Below are positions 36,715-47,121 of a DNA stretch of 64,000 nt, piece by piece. Source of the stretch: Flavipsychrobacter stenotrophus (GTDB lineage Bacteria > Bacteroidota > Bacteroidia > Chitinophagales > Chitinophagaceae); contig NZ_PPSL01000002.1 of the NCBI RefSeq assembly GCF_002954265.1, forward strand, positions 310,001 through 374,000, read 5' to 3'. The position numbers were made by a program, and so were the translations under genes. The stretch's first letter is position 1, and each line of letters starts with the position of its first letter. Under the pieces are notes generated by a model. That model was not told the DNA's origin and ran no database searches. It was given only the letters and a program-made list of their open reading frames with translations.

Positions 36715-38295
36715 TTACTTCTTGAACTGAGGAATCAGATCCTGAGCCAGTTTCACCATTTTAGCGATACCATCTTCAGGCAGGTTACCCTTCTTGAATT
36801 CCTTCAATACATCAGACAACTTCTGCTCCATCTGCTGTAAGAACATTTCTTCAAATGCTTTGATGTTCTTAACAGGAACTTCACGCAACAGGTTGTTAGT
36901 ACCCAGGTAGATAATAGCTACCTGCTTTTCAACGCTGTACGGGTTGTACTGCAATTGCTTCAACAGTTCCACGTTACGGCTACCCTTGTCGATAACTGTC
37001 TTCGTAGCAGCATCCAGATCACCACCAAACTTAGAGAACGCTTCCATTTCACGGAAAAGAGCCTGGTCAAGTTTCAAAGTACCTGCTACCTTCTTCATCG
37101 CCTTGATCTGAGCGTTACCACCCACACGGCTTACAGAGATACCTACGTTGATCGCAGGACGGATACCGGAGTTGAACAAGTTATTCTCAAGGAATATCTG
37201 TCCGTCGGTGATAGAGATAACGTTAGTTGGTATGTAAGCAGATACGTCACCGGCCTGTGTTTCAATGATCGGCAATGCGGTCAGAGAACCACCACCTTTC
37301 ACCATATGACGGATGCTTTCCGGAAGATCGTTCATTGTCTTCACGATCTCATTGTTGTTGATCACCTTAGCGGCACGCTCCAACAAACGACTATGAAGAT
37401 AGAATACGTCACCAGGGTATGCTTCACGGCCCGGAGGACGACGGAGCAACAATGACACCTCACGGTAAGCCACAGCCTGCTTAGAAAGATCATCATAAAC
37501 AACCAATGCCGGACGACCTGTATCACGGAAGAACTCACCTATAGCCGCACCGGAGAATGGAGCGTAGAACTGTAGTGGAGCCGGATCAGCGGCAGATGCA
37601 CAGACAATGATAGTATACGCCATAGCACCTGCATCTTCCAATGTCTTCATAACACCGGCAACTGTAGATGCTTTCTGACCGATAGCAACATATATGCAAT
37701 AAACAGGCTTGCCTGCTTCAAAAAATTCTTTCTGGTTGATGATCGCATCTATACAGATAGCGGTCTTACCGGTACCACGGTCACCGATAACCAACTCACG
37801 CTGGCCACGGCCGATAGGGATCATCGCATCGATAGCTTTGATACCAGTCTGCAATGGTTCCTTAACCGGCTCACGGAAGATAACACCCGGTGCTTTACGC
37901 TCCAATGGCATTTCATACAGATCACCTGTTATTGGTCCTTTACCATCAATTGGCTCACCAAGTGTGTTCACAACACGGCCTACCATTCCCTCTCCTACCT
38001 TGATAGAAGCGATCTTGTTAGTACGGCGTACCCTGTCACCCTCGCGGATAGACATGTAGTCACCCATCAATACCACACCCACGTTATCTTCTTCAAGATT
38101 CAGGGCGATAGCTTTAACACCATTGTCGAACTCAACAAGTTCACCCTGGCGTACGCTTGTAAGACCATACACACGGGCGATACCATCACCTATTTGTAGT
38201 ACAGTACCTACTTCTTCCAGGCTTGCAGCTCCGTCAACATTGCTTAACTGCTGGCGCAATATCGCCGATATTTCATCCGGTTTAATGTCAACCAT
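36715..38295 (-). CDS. atpA: F-type ATP synthase subunit alpha
   Basis: 526-residue regulatory subunit of F1, with Walker A GDRGTGKT (171-178) and the alpha-type [14 protein letters not shown] and [22 protein letters not shown] segments. Non-catalytic nucleotide site in the alpha3beta3 head. Last gene of the visible atpB-E-F-H-A operon (minus strand); a terminator follows. Start ATG 38295 is the first in frame. The usual next gene, atpG, is missing. Confidence 0.98.
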   Translation of the reverse strand: MVDIKPDEISAILRQQLSNVDGAASLEEVGTVLQIGDGIARVYGLTSVRQGELVEFDNGVKAIALNLEEDNVGVVLMGDYMSIREGDRVRRTNKIASIKVGEGMVGRVVNTLGEPIDGKGPITGDLYEMPLERKAPGVIFREPVKEPLQTGIKAIDAMIPIGRGQRELVIGDRGTGKTAICIDAIINQKEFFEAGKPVYCIYVAIGQKASTVAGVMKTLEDAGAMAYTIIVCASAADPAPLQFYAPFSGAAIGEFFRDTGRPALVVYDDLSKQAVAYREVSLLLRRPPGREAYPGDVFYLHSRLLERAAKVINNNEIVKTMNDLPESIRHMVKGGGSLTALPIIETQAGDVSAYIPTNVISITDGQIFLENNLFNSGIRPAINVGISVSRVGGNAQIKAMKKVAGTLKLDQALFREMEAFSKFGGDLDAATKTVIDKGSRNVELLKQLQYNPYSVEKQVAIIYLGTNNLLREVPVKNIKAFEEMFLQQMEQKLSDVLKEFKKGNLPEDGIAKMVKLAQDLIPQFKK

Positions 38296-38382
38296 ATTAT
38301 TATAGATTCAAAAGTTAAATATTCTGTTTATTATTTCATTCTAATTGAGCCATTCAGCAATTAAGCCATTGCGCAATTATAT

Positions 38383-38943
38383 TTACATCTTGCTGACGTA
38401 GCTGTTGTCAACTATGCTCGATTTAATGTCATTCAATTTCTTCTTCACACTCGCATCAAACAACTTACCCTCAATTTCCAATACAAAGCCACCGATCAGA
38501 CTTGCATCGATCTTAGTCTTCATGTCAACAGTATCTGTAGGCATAAATCCTGCTATCTTAGCCAGCATTGCATTCTTCATCTTATCATCCATTGCAGTTG
38601 CTGTAGTCAGGTTAACTGTGCGGATGTTCTTCAATTTGTTATACTGCTCAATAAATACCGTTACTATCTCAGGCATATTGCTTTCGCGACCCTTAACACC
38701 CAACAAAGCAATAAATTTCTTCGTCAGCTCATGCAGACTGTCTTTTACAACCGCATTGATCACAGCAAGCTTCTTGTCGCCTCTGATAACCGGGCTACGT
38801 AGCATAACAGTAAACTCAGGGCTAACCCGGCAAACATTATCCAACAGCTGAATATCCTTCAGTGTGTCTTCAAGCTTGTTTGTTTCTATAGCCAGATCAA
38901 GCAATGATTTTGCATATCGTGAGGCAAGACGGGGATTCTGCAT
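38383..38943 (-). CDS. atpH: F-type ATP synthase subunit delta
   Basis: 186-residue stator subunit joining the F1 head to the b-stalk. Recognisable by ASRYAKSLLDLAIE at the start, FVALLGVKGRE-type middle (KKFIALLGVKGRES) and the late IDASLIGGFVLEIEGKLFDASVKKKLNDIK. It is 87 bp upstream of atpA; the gap holds a fragment of 8-mer repeat (38340-38375). Confidence 0.93.
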   Translation of the reverse strand: MQNPRLASRYAKSLLDLAIETNKLEDTLKDIQLLDNVCRVSPEFTVMLRSPVIRGDKKLAVINAVVKDSLHELTKKFIALLGVKGRESNMPEIVTVFIEQYNKLKNIRTVNLTTATAMDDKMKNAMLAKIAGFMPTDTVDMKTKIDASLIGGFVLEIEGKLFDASVKKKLNDIKSSIVDNSYVSKM

Positions 38944-38947
38944 AGTT

Positions 38948-39093
38948 TAATTTGACAATTTGACAATTTGACAATTTGACAATTCGGCAATGGTATGATC
39001 CAAAACACCTTCGTCTTTTTAATCTTATTAAAACGTTTCCTTGCAACCCGATTAATTGGCTAATTGCCGAATTGTCGAATTGCCGAATTGACT
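38948..39093. repeat. 8-bp-period inverted-repeat element, copy 2 (inside atp operon)
   Basis: Left arm 38948-38992 is CAATTTGA x4 then CAATTCGG; right arm 39050-39093 is the complementary CCGAATTG type, with about 57 unrelated bases between. It fills the atpF-atpH spacer from start codon to stop codon. Confidence 0.85.
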
Positions 39094-39586
39094 AATTCAG
39101 TTTGATATCGTTAGCCAACATATTCATGTAAGCTTCCTGACCTTCGTTTGAATTCAACTGCTTGCGCAATATTTTCTCAGCAACTTCAAGAGCCAATGTA
39201 CCAATTTCATTCTTCACTTCAGTCATAGCAGCGTTCTTCTGCTGGTTGATCTGTGCCTGAGCTTCAATGATGATCTTGTTCGCTTCGGTCTTAGCTATTT
39301 CCTTAGCCTCGCCAATGATACGATCTTTAATGTCTTTAGCTTCCTTAAGCATAGCAGTTCGCTCTTCGTGTGCTTGGGCCATCAGTTTTTCGTTCTCTGA
39401 TTTCATCTGGCTCATTTCACCCTTCATTTTCTCTGCAGATGCTATTGCTTCTGTGATACCTTTTTCACGCTCGCTGAGGATACCAAGAATTGGTTTCCAT
39501 GCAAATTTGCCAAGGATAAAGAATACAACAAGGAACGCTATGAGCGTCCAAAAGAATAAACCGAGTTCCGGGGTCAGCAAATCCAT
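39092..39586 (-). CDS. atpF: F-type ATP synthase subunit b
   Basis: 164-residue stator stalk: one membrane helix (about 8-28, LFFWTLIAFLVVFFILGKF) and a long charged coiled coil (about 35-150). FAWKPILGILSEREKGI is the usual junction. Dimerises and ends near the delta subunit. It is 148 bp upstream of atpH, an unusually large gap for this operon because of the inserted repeat element. Confidence 0.95.
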   Translation of the reverse strand: MDLLTPELGLFFWTLIAFLVVFFILGKFAWKPILGILSEREKGITEAIASAEKMKGEMSQMKSENEKLMAQAHEERTAMLKEAKDIKDRIIGEAKEIAKTEANKIIIEAQAQINQQKNAAMTEVKNEIGTLALEVAEKILRKQLNSNEGQEAYMNMLANDIKLN

Positions 39587-39722
39587 TTTATAATACTATT
39601 AAATTAGTTAAAAAGTAAATTGGTAAAAGGTATTATTATTTCTTTCTTTCAAAATCTTCAAAAGGTAAAAATAACCGCATCCGCTGCCCTCTGCGTTGGA
39701 TGCGGTTAATTGTCTTTGGCTA

Positions 39723-41166
<1,444 letters not shown>

Positions 41167-41186
41167 TACTGCCTTGAAATTTTGTG

Positions 41187-41194
41187 CAAATGTA
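41187..41194 (-). promoter_or_regulatory. -7 element of the atp operon
   Basis: TACATTTG on the minus strand, followed by CAC, 20 bases before the atpB ATG. Confidence 0.55.
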
Positions 41195-41419
41195 TAAGTT
41201 AATGTTCAAAAAACGAGCATTTTTCGCCCAAAAAATTCATTTATTTAATAAAAAAGTATGTTTTTGATACAAGCCGGCCTATAAAAAATGTATTACACCT
41301 ATAATGCATTAGATCATTGGGTTCAAATCTTGTATTTGCGCACTACAGCTAACAGCATGTCTAAGTCTAGTCGTTCGGCAATACGGGCAACACCAATAGG
41401 TATAATTAACCCTTTTGTA

Positions 41420-41427
41420 TAGATTTG
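41420..41427 (+). promoter_or_regulatory. -7 element of lipoprotein gene 41451
   Basis: TAGATTTG followed by CGACC, 23 bases before ATG 41451. Confidence 0.5.
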
Positions 41428-41450
41428 CGACCAAATTATCAACTACACTT

Positions 41451-42104
41451 ATGAAAAGAGCGCTTATACTCTTATCCACCTGCACGCTCGTGGCGTGCGG
41501 AACCGGCAGAATTAAGAATACAGAGCAGGTAAAACCTACAGAAGCCATTGTCTTCGGCAAACTATCTGTGCTTACAAACAAGCCTATCAGGAAAAAGTCA
41601 CTTGAATTTCTATTTAACGAGACATTCTCGGGCAAATACCACATAAAACCCGATGACAGCGGCTACTTCTACATGAAATTACCCCTACAGAAGAACAATA
41701 TGGTGAGGATCGGTTATAGCCAGAACACCAACCATATCATTAATATCGTGAAGGGGTATCTTTCCTCCACCCCCACTTCGCCCGATACCATATACTATGC
41801 CGGCGATATTACGCTAGATCTCCGCGGCATAAAACACACTACATCGGGCGCGGCCACAGGTGGCGCGGCGGGAGGTGCAGTGGGTGGCATTATTGGCGCT
41901 ATAGCAGATAACAATAAGAAACCACAGAAACCAGCTGTTACTATAGTTGAAACTACTGCCACAGTAAATTTTTTCCGGGCTAAATTCCCGAAGAACAAAA
42001 GGCCTGTAACTACCCGGCTGGCAATTGCCAACCCATTGGCAACTCCCCCAACTAAGAAGAAAGATCACATAAGAACTGAAGATATAGATCGGAGCTTCGA
42101 CTAG
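41451..42104 (+). CDS. Lipoprotein of unknown function with glycine-zipper segment
   Basis: 217 residues from ATG 41451. Lipobox LVACG with lipid Cys16. A carboxypeptidase-regulatory-like beta region (about 30-110: GKLSVLTNKPIRKKSLEFLF, PDDSGYFYMKLP) is followed by a Gly/Ala-rich helix-like stretch GAATGGAAGGAVGGIIGAIA (about 134-153) of glycine-zipper type, which may insert in a membrane, and a basic tail. Function unknown. The upstream TTG 41415 frame is not needed for the signal peptide. Confidence 0.75.
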   Translation: MKRALILLSTCTLVACGTGRIKNTEQVKPTEAIVFGKLSVLTNKPIRKKSLEFLFNETFSGKYHIKPDDSGYFYMKLPLQKNNMVRIGYSQNTNHIINIVKGYLSSTPTSPDTIYYAGDITLDLRGIKHTTSGAATGGAAGGAVGGIIGAIADNNKKPQKPAVTIVETTATVNFFRAKFPKNKRPVTTRLAIANPLATPPTKKKDHIRTEDIDRSFD

Positions 42105-42139
42105 TCAATAAAAAGCGACGACAGCAGATGCTCAAAACA

Positions 42140-42176
42140 AAAACGGGTCACCACTTGTGGAGACCCGTTTTCTTTT
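42140..42176. terminator. Bidirectional terminator
   Basis: Stem AAAACGGGTC / GACCCGTTTT (perfect, 12-base loop) then CTTTT; A-rich on the other side. Ends the lipoprotein gene and the convergent dxr-rseP transcript. Confidence 0.85.
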
Positions 42177-42192
42177 AAGTGCTTTTTTTACT

Positions 42193-43569
42193 TTAGAACT
42201 TCACTCCAAATATTTTCAGAATATCAAGTCCATTTACATACACCATCAGCGCCAGTAAGATAACCAGCCCTACAGTAGTAGCCTTTTCCATCACCTTCTC
42301 ACTTACCTGCTTGCCGGTTATCATCTCGAACAACAGGAAGATCACATAACCACCATCCAGACCCGGAATAGGCAACAGATTCATAAATGCCAATGCGATA
42401 GAAATAAAAGCTGTAAGGCTCAAAAATGCATGCCAGTCAAATTCATCAGGATACATTTTACCCATAGAATAAAAGCCACCCACACTTTGGTTGATCTTTA
42501 CTTCGGGAGATACGAACAACTTAAACTGGATCATATACAACCTCAGCTTATCAAAAGCTTCCCTAAAGCCCTTGCCTACTGCTGCACCGGGGGTATAGGT
42601 CTCATGCACCATGTATTTATCTCTGGCACCCACCAGCATACCAAGCATAGAGTCCTTCGGACACATAGTATGTATGGTATCAATGCGGCCACCGCGAGAA
42701 TACGCTACCGCCAACGGCTGACCTTCATGCTCACTTCTGTATTTAATAAAGTCTCCACCCCATTGCATAAGATCATTGTTCACAGATATAATACTATCCC
42801 CTTCCTTAAATCCTGCTTTTATGGCTATAGAGTTGGGCAGCACAGTATCTATAATTGCGTGTGCGCGCGGTGCAAGCAATGGCGTTCTGCGTTTGATCAA
42901 TCTTGTAATAGTACCCTTCGGTATTGGCAATGTCACATCTTTACCATCACGCACCACTACCATAGTACCACCTGTATTGTGAAACAGCAATGCCATTACC
43001 ACATTTTCAAGCCTGTCTATTGGTTGGCCATCAATTGATTTAGGAATATCACCATCACGGAATCCTATAAAGCGACCAGTACTATCTGTTGTAATACCAA
43101 ATTCAGCTTTGGCTGTTGGCGTATATCTTTCGCCCCACACACCAAATATCACCATGTACAGAACAATAGCTATTATCACATTCACAATAATACCACCTAG
43201 CATGATGAGCATACGCTGCCAGGCCTTCTTAGAGCGGTATTCCCACGGTTCAGGCGGCTTTGCAAGCGCTTCCTTATCCATGCTCTCATCAACCATACCT
43301 GCTATCTTCACATAGCCACCCAGCGGGAACCAACCAATTCCATACTCAGTACCGCCCGATGTCTTCTTGAACAAAGAAAAATTCAACAGGCCTGAAAAAG
43401 GAAATAAAAAGTCGAAAAAGAGGTAAAACTTCTCAACGCGGGTCTTGAACAAACGGGCAAAAAAGAAATGGCCGAACTCGTGCAATACAATAAGGAATGA
43501 CAGGCCCGCCAGTAGCTGTAATGCCTGTATAAGGCCGCCTGACATCAATAAAAGGGAATTTAATGGCAT
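42193..43569 (-). CDS. rseP: Site-2 protease RseP (regulated intramembrane proteolysis)
   Basis: 458-residue membrane zinc protease. The zinc site HEFGH (His30, Glu31, His34) is in helix 1. Two PDZ-like domains (about 185-345) follow, and the second metal motif LLPIPGLDGG lies in the late helices. Cuts membrane-bound anti-sigma factors or signal peptide remnants. 18 bp after dxr, so co-transcribed, which is the usual order in Bacteroidota. Confidence 0.96.
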   Translation of the reverse strand: MPLNSLLLMSGGLIQALQLLAGLSFLIVLHEFGHFFFARLFKTRVEKFYLFFDFLFPFSGLLNFSLFKKTSGGTEYGIGWFPLGGYVKIAGMVDESMDKEALAKPPEPWEYRSKKAWQRMLIMLGGIIVNVIIAIVLYMVIFGVWGERYTPTAKAEFGITTDSTGRFIGFRDGDIPKSIDGQPIDRLENVVMALLFHNTGGTMVVVRDGKDVTLPIPKGTITRLIKRRTPLLAPRAHAIIDTVLPNSIAIKAGFKEGDSIISVNNDLMQWGGDFIKYRSEHEGQPLAVAYSRGGRIDTIHTMCPKDSMLGMLVGARDKYMVHETYTPGAAVGKGFREAFDKLRLYMIQFKLFVSPEVKINQSVGGFYSMGKMYPDEFDWHAFLSLTAFISIALAFMNLLPIPGLDGGYVIFLLFEMITGKQVSEKVMEKATTVGLVILLALMVYVNGLDILKIFGVKF

Positions 43570-43587
43570 GATGCTTTTTCGTGTAGC

Positions 43588-44757
43588 TTAATAAATAGAT
43601 AATTGACTTTTCTTAAGGAATTCGGTTACCTGTATGCGGGCTTCCTTGTCGGTTTCTACATACTCTTCAATGGTCGGGTGCTCTATGAATGTCATACAGT
43701 CAAGCGTCTTCTCAATCATCTCACTCATCTCCAGGAAACCTACTTTATTCTGCAGGAATGCATGTACCACTACTTCATTGGCAGCATTCAGCACACAAGG
43801 CGCGTTGCCACCTTTCTTCATAGCATCTATTGCCAGCGCCAGGTTGCGGAACGTCTTATAATCAGGCGCCTCAAACGACAGCTTCGGGAAGTCTTTAAAA
43901 TCCAGCCTTTTGTAATCGTTGTGTATGCGCTCAGGGTAAGCTATAGCATACTGTATGGGCAGCTTCATATCCGGCAATCCCATCTGAGATTTTACCGAAC
44001 CATCTGTAAACTGTACCATAGAGTGTATTACAGACTGCGGATGTATCACCACATCTATCTGGTCATTGTTCAATGCAAACAACCACTTAGCCTCTATTAT
44101 TTCCAGGCCCTTGTTCATAAGGGTGGCACTGTCTATGGTTATTTTCGCACCCATCACCCAGTTAGGATGCTGCAATGCATGAGATGCCTTTACGTTAACA
44201 AGATAATTAGGCTTACGACCCAGAAACGGACCACCCGATGCTGTCAATATTACCTTCTCCACCTTGTTCAGGTCTTCACCTGCAAGGCACTGAAATATCG
44301 CCGAATGTTCACTATCAACCGGTATGATCACCGCACCTTTTTCCCTGGCACGCGCCATCACCAGTTCACCTGCCACTACCAGTGTTTCTTTATTAGCCAA
44401 TGCTATACGCTTACCTGCATCAATAGCCGCGAGTATAGAGTGTAACCCTGCAAAGCCCAGCACAGCGCCAAGCACAGTATCAACAGTATCCCACTGGACC
44501 ACTTCTGCCAATGCCTTATGACCTGTGAATACCTTTATAGGCAACATCATCAGGGCATCCTTTACTTCTTTGTATTTTGTTTCGTCGGTTACTACTACGG
44601 CATTAGGCTTAAACCTTCTTGCCTGCTCTATGAGTAATGTCGCATTGCTATGCGCACTGAGCACTTCCACTTCAAATAAGCCGGGGTGAGCCGCTACTAC
44701 ATCAAGTGCCTGTGTACCTATCGAACCGGTACTTCCTAATATGGCTAAACGCTTCAT
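43588..44757 (-). CDS. dxr: 1-deoxy-D-xylulose 5-phosphate reductoisomerase
   Basis: Second step of the MEP isoprenoid pathway: DXP to MEP with NADPH. 389 residues from ATG 44757 (MKRLAILGSTGSIG); GSTGSIG is the NADPH loop. Metal and substrate motifs are present: PVDSEHSAIFQCL, TASGGPF, HPNWVMGAKITIDSATLMNKGLE and HPQSVIHSMV. The start is chosen because a non-ATG extension adds only four residues. Confidence 0.97.
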   Translation of the reverse strand: MKRLAILGSTGSIGTQALDVVAAHPGLFEVEVLSAHSNATLLIEQARRFKPNAVVVTDETKYKEVKDALMMLPIKVFTGHKALAEVVQWDTVDTVLGAVLGFAGLHSILAAIDAGKRIALANKETLVVAGELVMARAREKGAVIIPVDSEHSAIFQCLAGEDLNKVEKVILTASGGPFLGRKPNYLVNVKASHALQHPNWVMGAKITIDSATLMNKGLEIIEAKWLFALNNDQIDVVIHPQSVIHSMVQFTDGSVKSQMGLPDMKLPIQYAIAYPERIHNDYKRLDFKDFPKLSFEAPDYKTFRNLALAIDAMKKGGNAPCVLNAANEVVVHAFLQNKVGFLEMSEMIEKTLDCMTFIEHPTIEEYVETDKEARIQVTEFLKKSQLSIY

Positions 44758-44916
44758 AATTGTATGCAATATTAACCGTTTTTACCCGTAAAGCCCATTT
44801 AGCGGTTTAAAATGTTGTGTGAAAGTGTGGGAGGAAATTCAAAATTCTGCACATTGCACATTATTGCCCGGTTATCTCAATGCAACCGATTTAACTATTT
44901 TTGAAAAGCAAGTAAT

Positions 44917-44985
44917 GATGCCGAAGGTATCAGATGTCTATAGAAAAAATAAAAATCTTGACTTCGATGCCGAAGGTATCGGATG
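44917..44985 (+). repeat. Paired GATGCC hairpin element, copy 2
   Basis: Two hairpins GATGCC-GAA-GGTATC starting 49 bases apart; the first is followed by AGATGTCTATAG as in copy 1 (2198-2267, minus strand). The 44758-45544 gap between dxr and gldA contains this, the element at 45011, the antitoxin-like remnant and a terminator. Confidence 0.75.
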
Positions 44986-45010
44986 TATAATTAAGCGCAT
45001 TCGTTAAAGA

Positions 45011-45100
45011 ACATGTCATTGCGCCGTAGGTGGCAAAAGGTTTGTAGCACATAATCCCCTCCCCTACACACGCGAGCCGTAGGTTCGCGCCCAATTGTAA
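45011..45100 (+). repeat. CATGTCATTG...CCGTAGG compound repeat, copy 1
   Basis: CATGTCATTGCGCCGTAGGT, then GGCAAAAGGTTTGTAGCA, then a hairpin CGCGAGCCGTAGGTTCGCG and TTGTAAC. Matching copies are at 56966-57054 and, more loosely, 63021-63100. Confidence 0.7.
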
Positions 45101-45119
45101 CTGCAACATATTTTTATTT

Positions 45120-45284
45120 ATGGTAAATTTGAGCAAATCAACACCTACGCAGGAGAAATTAGAAGAACAGGATTTTATAGAAAAAGTTGAAGTTGGTCTA
45201 AAAGAAATTGAATAAGGGAAGACGCTACCGCTTGACGATGTTAGTAAAATAATTGAAAGTTCGATAAGCCCAAATTCAATTTAA
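45120..45284 (+). pseudogene. Antitoxin-like remnant with in-frame stop
   Basis: Frame: ATG at 45120, DFIEKVEVGLKEIE, a TAA stop at 45213, then GKTLPLDDVSKIIE continuing in the same frame to a stop at 45282. The parts before and after the stop read like one short antitoxin-type protein (…GLKEIE-xGKTLPLDDV…), a pattern seen in small chromosomal antitoxins. Downstream (45285-45460) there is further coding-like text (RFCAIDDGTEKAPTSVVEEL) broken by stops, perhaps a decayed partner. Family assignment is by eye only. Confidence 0.45.
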
Positions 45285-45470
45285 CACGACCTAATCACGA
45301 CAACAATCCTACTCTTTTCGGCAAACCAATATCGAAATAAGATTTTGTGCAATAGATGATGGGACAGAAAAAGCACCCACCTCAGTTGTAGAAGAACTTT
45401 AAAAAGGAGTGGGTTGTAAATACGATGCAACTGTCGCACCAATCCAAGTAAGTAACCCCCATTAAAACAA

Positions 45471-45495
45471 AATGCCCAATCAACGATCAGGCATT
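45471..45495 (-). terminator. Terminator-like stem-loop downstream of gldA
   Basis: AATGCC ... GGCATT stem, followed on the minus strand by TTGTTTT. Confidence 0.6.
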
Positions 45496-45501
45496 CTCTA
45501 T

Positions 45502-45540
45502 ACACACTTTTAGGTTTTCACTTTTGAATTTTGACTTAAA
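45502..45540. repeat. CTTTTGACTT-type repeat, copy 2
   Basis: ACACTTTTAGGTTTTCAC then TTTTGAATTTTGACTTAAA, ending 5 bases from the gldA stop. Confidence 0.5.
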
Positions 45541-45544
45541 ATAA

Positions 45545-46453
45545 CTACTTCGTCAACTTCCTGAACACATCTTCCAAACTATTCACCTCAGCCTGCATAG
45601 ACGTTATGTTCACATGCTGATCTAATGCCCACTGCATCAGCTCACGAGGCAATTCTTCTGCACTCTTACTTACCAGCTTCCATTTGTTATCGCCCACACT
45701 CTCTGCGGATGCTACGTTCTTTAGTTGCTTCAACAGTTTAGCGTCAACGGCTTTGTCAAATGATACCATCATCACATCCTGTTGCGCACCGGCTTCACGC
45801 AGATTTTCAATTGAATCATCAGCCACTATCTGGCCATTGTTGATGATGATCACCCTGCTGCACATAGCCTGCACCTCCTGCATAATGTGTGTAGACAGCA
45901 GCACGGTCTTTTCAGCACCTATTTTGCGTATCAGGTCACGTATTTCCAGTATCTGGTTAGGGTCGAGTCCGGTCGTTGGTTCATCTAATATCAGTACCTC
46001 CGGATCGTGCAGCATTGCCTGTGCCAGGCCTACACGCTGTTTATAGCCTTTAGAGAGTGCACCTATCTTCTTATGCGCTTCCTTGCTCAGTCCGGTCATC
46101 TCTATCATTTCCTCTATGCGTTGCTTCGCACCCTTGCCCAGCTTATGTATGCCGGCTGTGAACTCCAGGTATTCGCGCACGTACATATCATAGTACAGTG
46201 GATTAGCTTCAGGCAGGTAGCCTACCCTGCTACGCACTTCCATAGGCTTTTCAGCTACATCAAAACCACATACCTCAGCCTTTCCGCCCGATGCAGGCAG
46301 ATAACCGGTAATGATCTTCATTGTAGTTGACTTACCCGCACCATTCGGCCCAAGAAATCCCACGATCTCTCCTTTCTTCAGTTCAAAAGAAATATTATCT
46401 ACTGCTTTCTGTGTATCGTATAATTTACTGAGGGAAGAGACCTTTATAGACAT
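45545..46453 (-). CDS. gldA: Gliding-motility-type ABC ATPase GldA
   Basis: 302-residue ABC ATPase: Walker A GPNGAGKST (35-43), signature LSKGYKQRVGLA, Walker B VLILDEPTTGLDP and the H-loop LSTHIMQEV. The C-terminal part (about 215-300) matches GldA of Bacteroidota, which with GldF and GldG forms an ABC transporter needed for gliding. GldF/GldG are not next to it, so whether this cell glides is open. A -7 box lies 4 bases before the ATG, so the mRNA is probably leaderless. Confidence 0.9.
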   Translation of the reverse strand: MSIKVSSLSKLYDTQKAVDNISFELKKGEIVGFLGPNGAGKSTTMKIITGYLPASGGKAEVCGFDVAEKPMEVRSRVGYLPEANPLYYDMYVREYLEFTAGIHKLGKGAKQRIEEMIEMTGLSKEAHKKIGALSKGYKQRVGLAQAMLHDPEVLILDEPTTGLDPNQILEIRDLIRKIGAEKTVLLSTHIMQEVQAMCSRVIIINNGQIVADDSIENLREAGAQQDVMMVSFDKAVDAKLLKQLKNVASAESVGDNKWKLVSKSAEELPRELMQWALDQHVNITSMQAEVNSLEDVFRKLTK

Positions 46454-46457
46454 AGGG

Positions 46458-46465
46458 CAAATTTA
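46458..46465 (-). promoter_or_regulatory. -7 element abutting the gldA start codon
   Basis: TAAATTTG ends 4 bases before the ATG, which puts the transcript start at or near the start codon. Confidence 0.5.
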
Positions 46466-46544
46466 AAGTAAAATGTAAAAATTAGAAACCTTCTGAAATG
46501 TTATTGTTTATCAGTGGAAGATGCCGATTTGCATTTTTGTCCGC

Positions 46545-46657
46545 CCGCTGTCGGTCTCTGACCGACGGCACATCGGGCCGGCTCTCTTTGAGTACGTAAA
46601 CACATCTCCCTCTCCACTGTCTGCCGACAGGAAGGTTTGGAGAGGGCCGGGGTGAGG
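46545..46657. repeat. Two adjacent dispersed repeats
   Basis: 46545-46591: TCGGTCTCTGACCGACGG, CACATCG, GGCCGGCTCTCTTTGAG (family of 4861 and 61621). 46608-46657: CCCTCTCC ... CTGCCGACAGG ... GGAGAGGGCCGGGG (family of 2376). Confidence 0.7.
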
Positions 46658-46668
46658 CTATCTTTAAC

Positions 46669-47109
46669 CTAATTCAAATACATATTCACATCAAATGCCC
46701 CGGCGGTCACCTGCACAGTACCTGCCAGAAACTGGAAAGTACCCTTTATGCCATTGCGATTAGTGCCATTAGTGGTATTGGACGTAATAACTATCTGTCC
46801 CGATGTGGCAACGTGAGTTTCACCATCACGGCTGATATAGCTCGCAGTATTACCTGAATCAGAAACAACATAAGTACCCGCACCTGTGTAATTACCAATA
46901 TCCAGCTTCATGTGTGTATTGGCAGAGTCAGCTGTAATGGTAATATGCACGCCTGTTGACTTGTCAAACTTAACCGCCGAATTGCCGGACACCCATGGCC
47001 TGTTATCTATTACAGCCGTCATTTGTGCCGGCACAGAAGAACTCTTCTTTTTGCAAGAGCCCAGCACAACAACAGTTACAGTAAGTATAAAGAATAAAAT
47101 ACGTTTCAT
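46669..47109 (-). CDS. Lipoprotein (DUF6252-like beta protein)
   Basis: 146-residue lipoprotein, lipobox VLGSC (lipid Cys19) followed by KKKS. The mature part is a small beta domain (MTAVIDNRPW, GAGTYVVSDSGNTASYI, GTFQFLAGTVQVTAGAFDVNM), in the style of the DUF6252 family of Bacteroidota lipoproteins. Function unknown. 12 bp downstream of the DUF5723 gene, so one transcript. Confidence 0.7.
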   Translation of the reverse strand: MKRILFFILTVTVVVLGSCKKKSSSVPAQMTAVIDNRPWVSGNSAVKFDKSTGVHITITADSANTHMKLDIGNYTGAGTYVVSDSGNTASYISRDGETHVATSGQIVITSNTTNGTNRNGIKGTFQFLAGTVQVTAGAFDVNMYLN

Positions 47110-47121
47110 ATAAAATAATAT

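Noticed and set aside
41318-41342. T-arm-like GGTTCAAATC
   Set aside because: No paired T-stem, anticodon arm or acceptor stem around it; not a tRNA.
44819-45007. 62-residue ORF downstream of dxr
   Set aside because: Made of dispersed repeat sequence (GATGCC hairpins).
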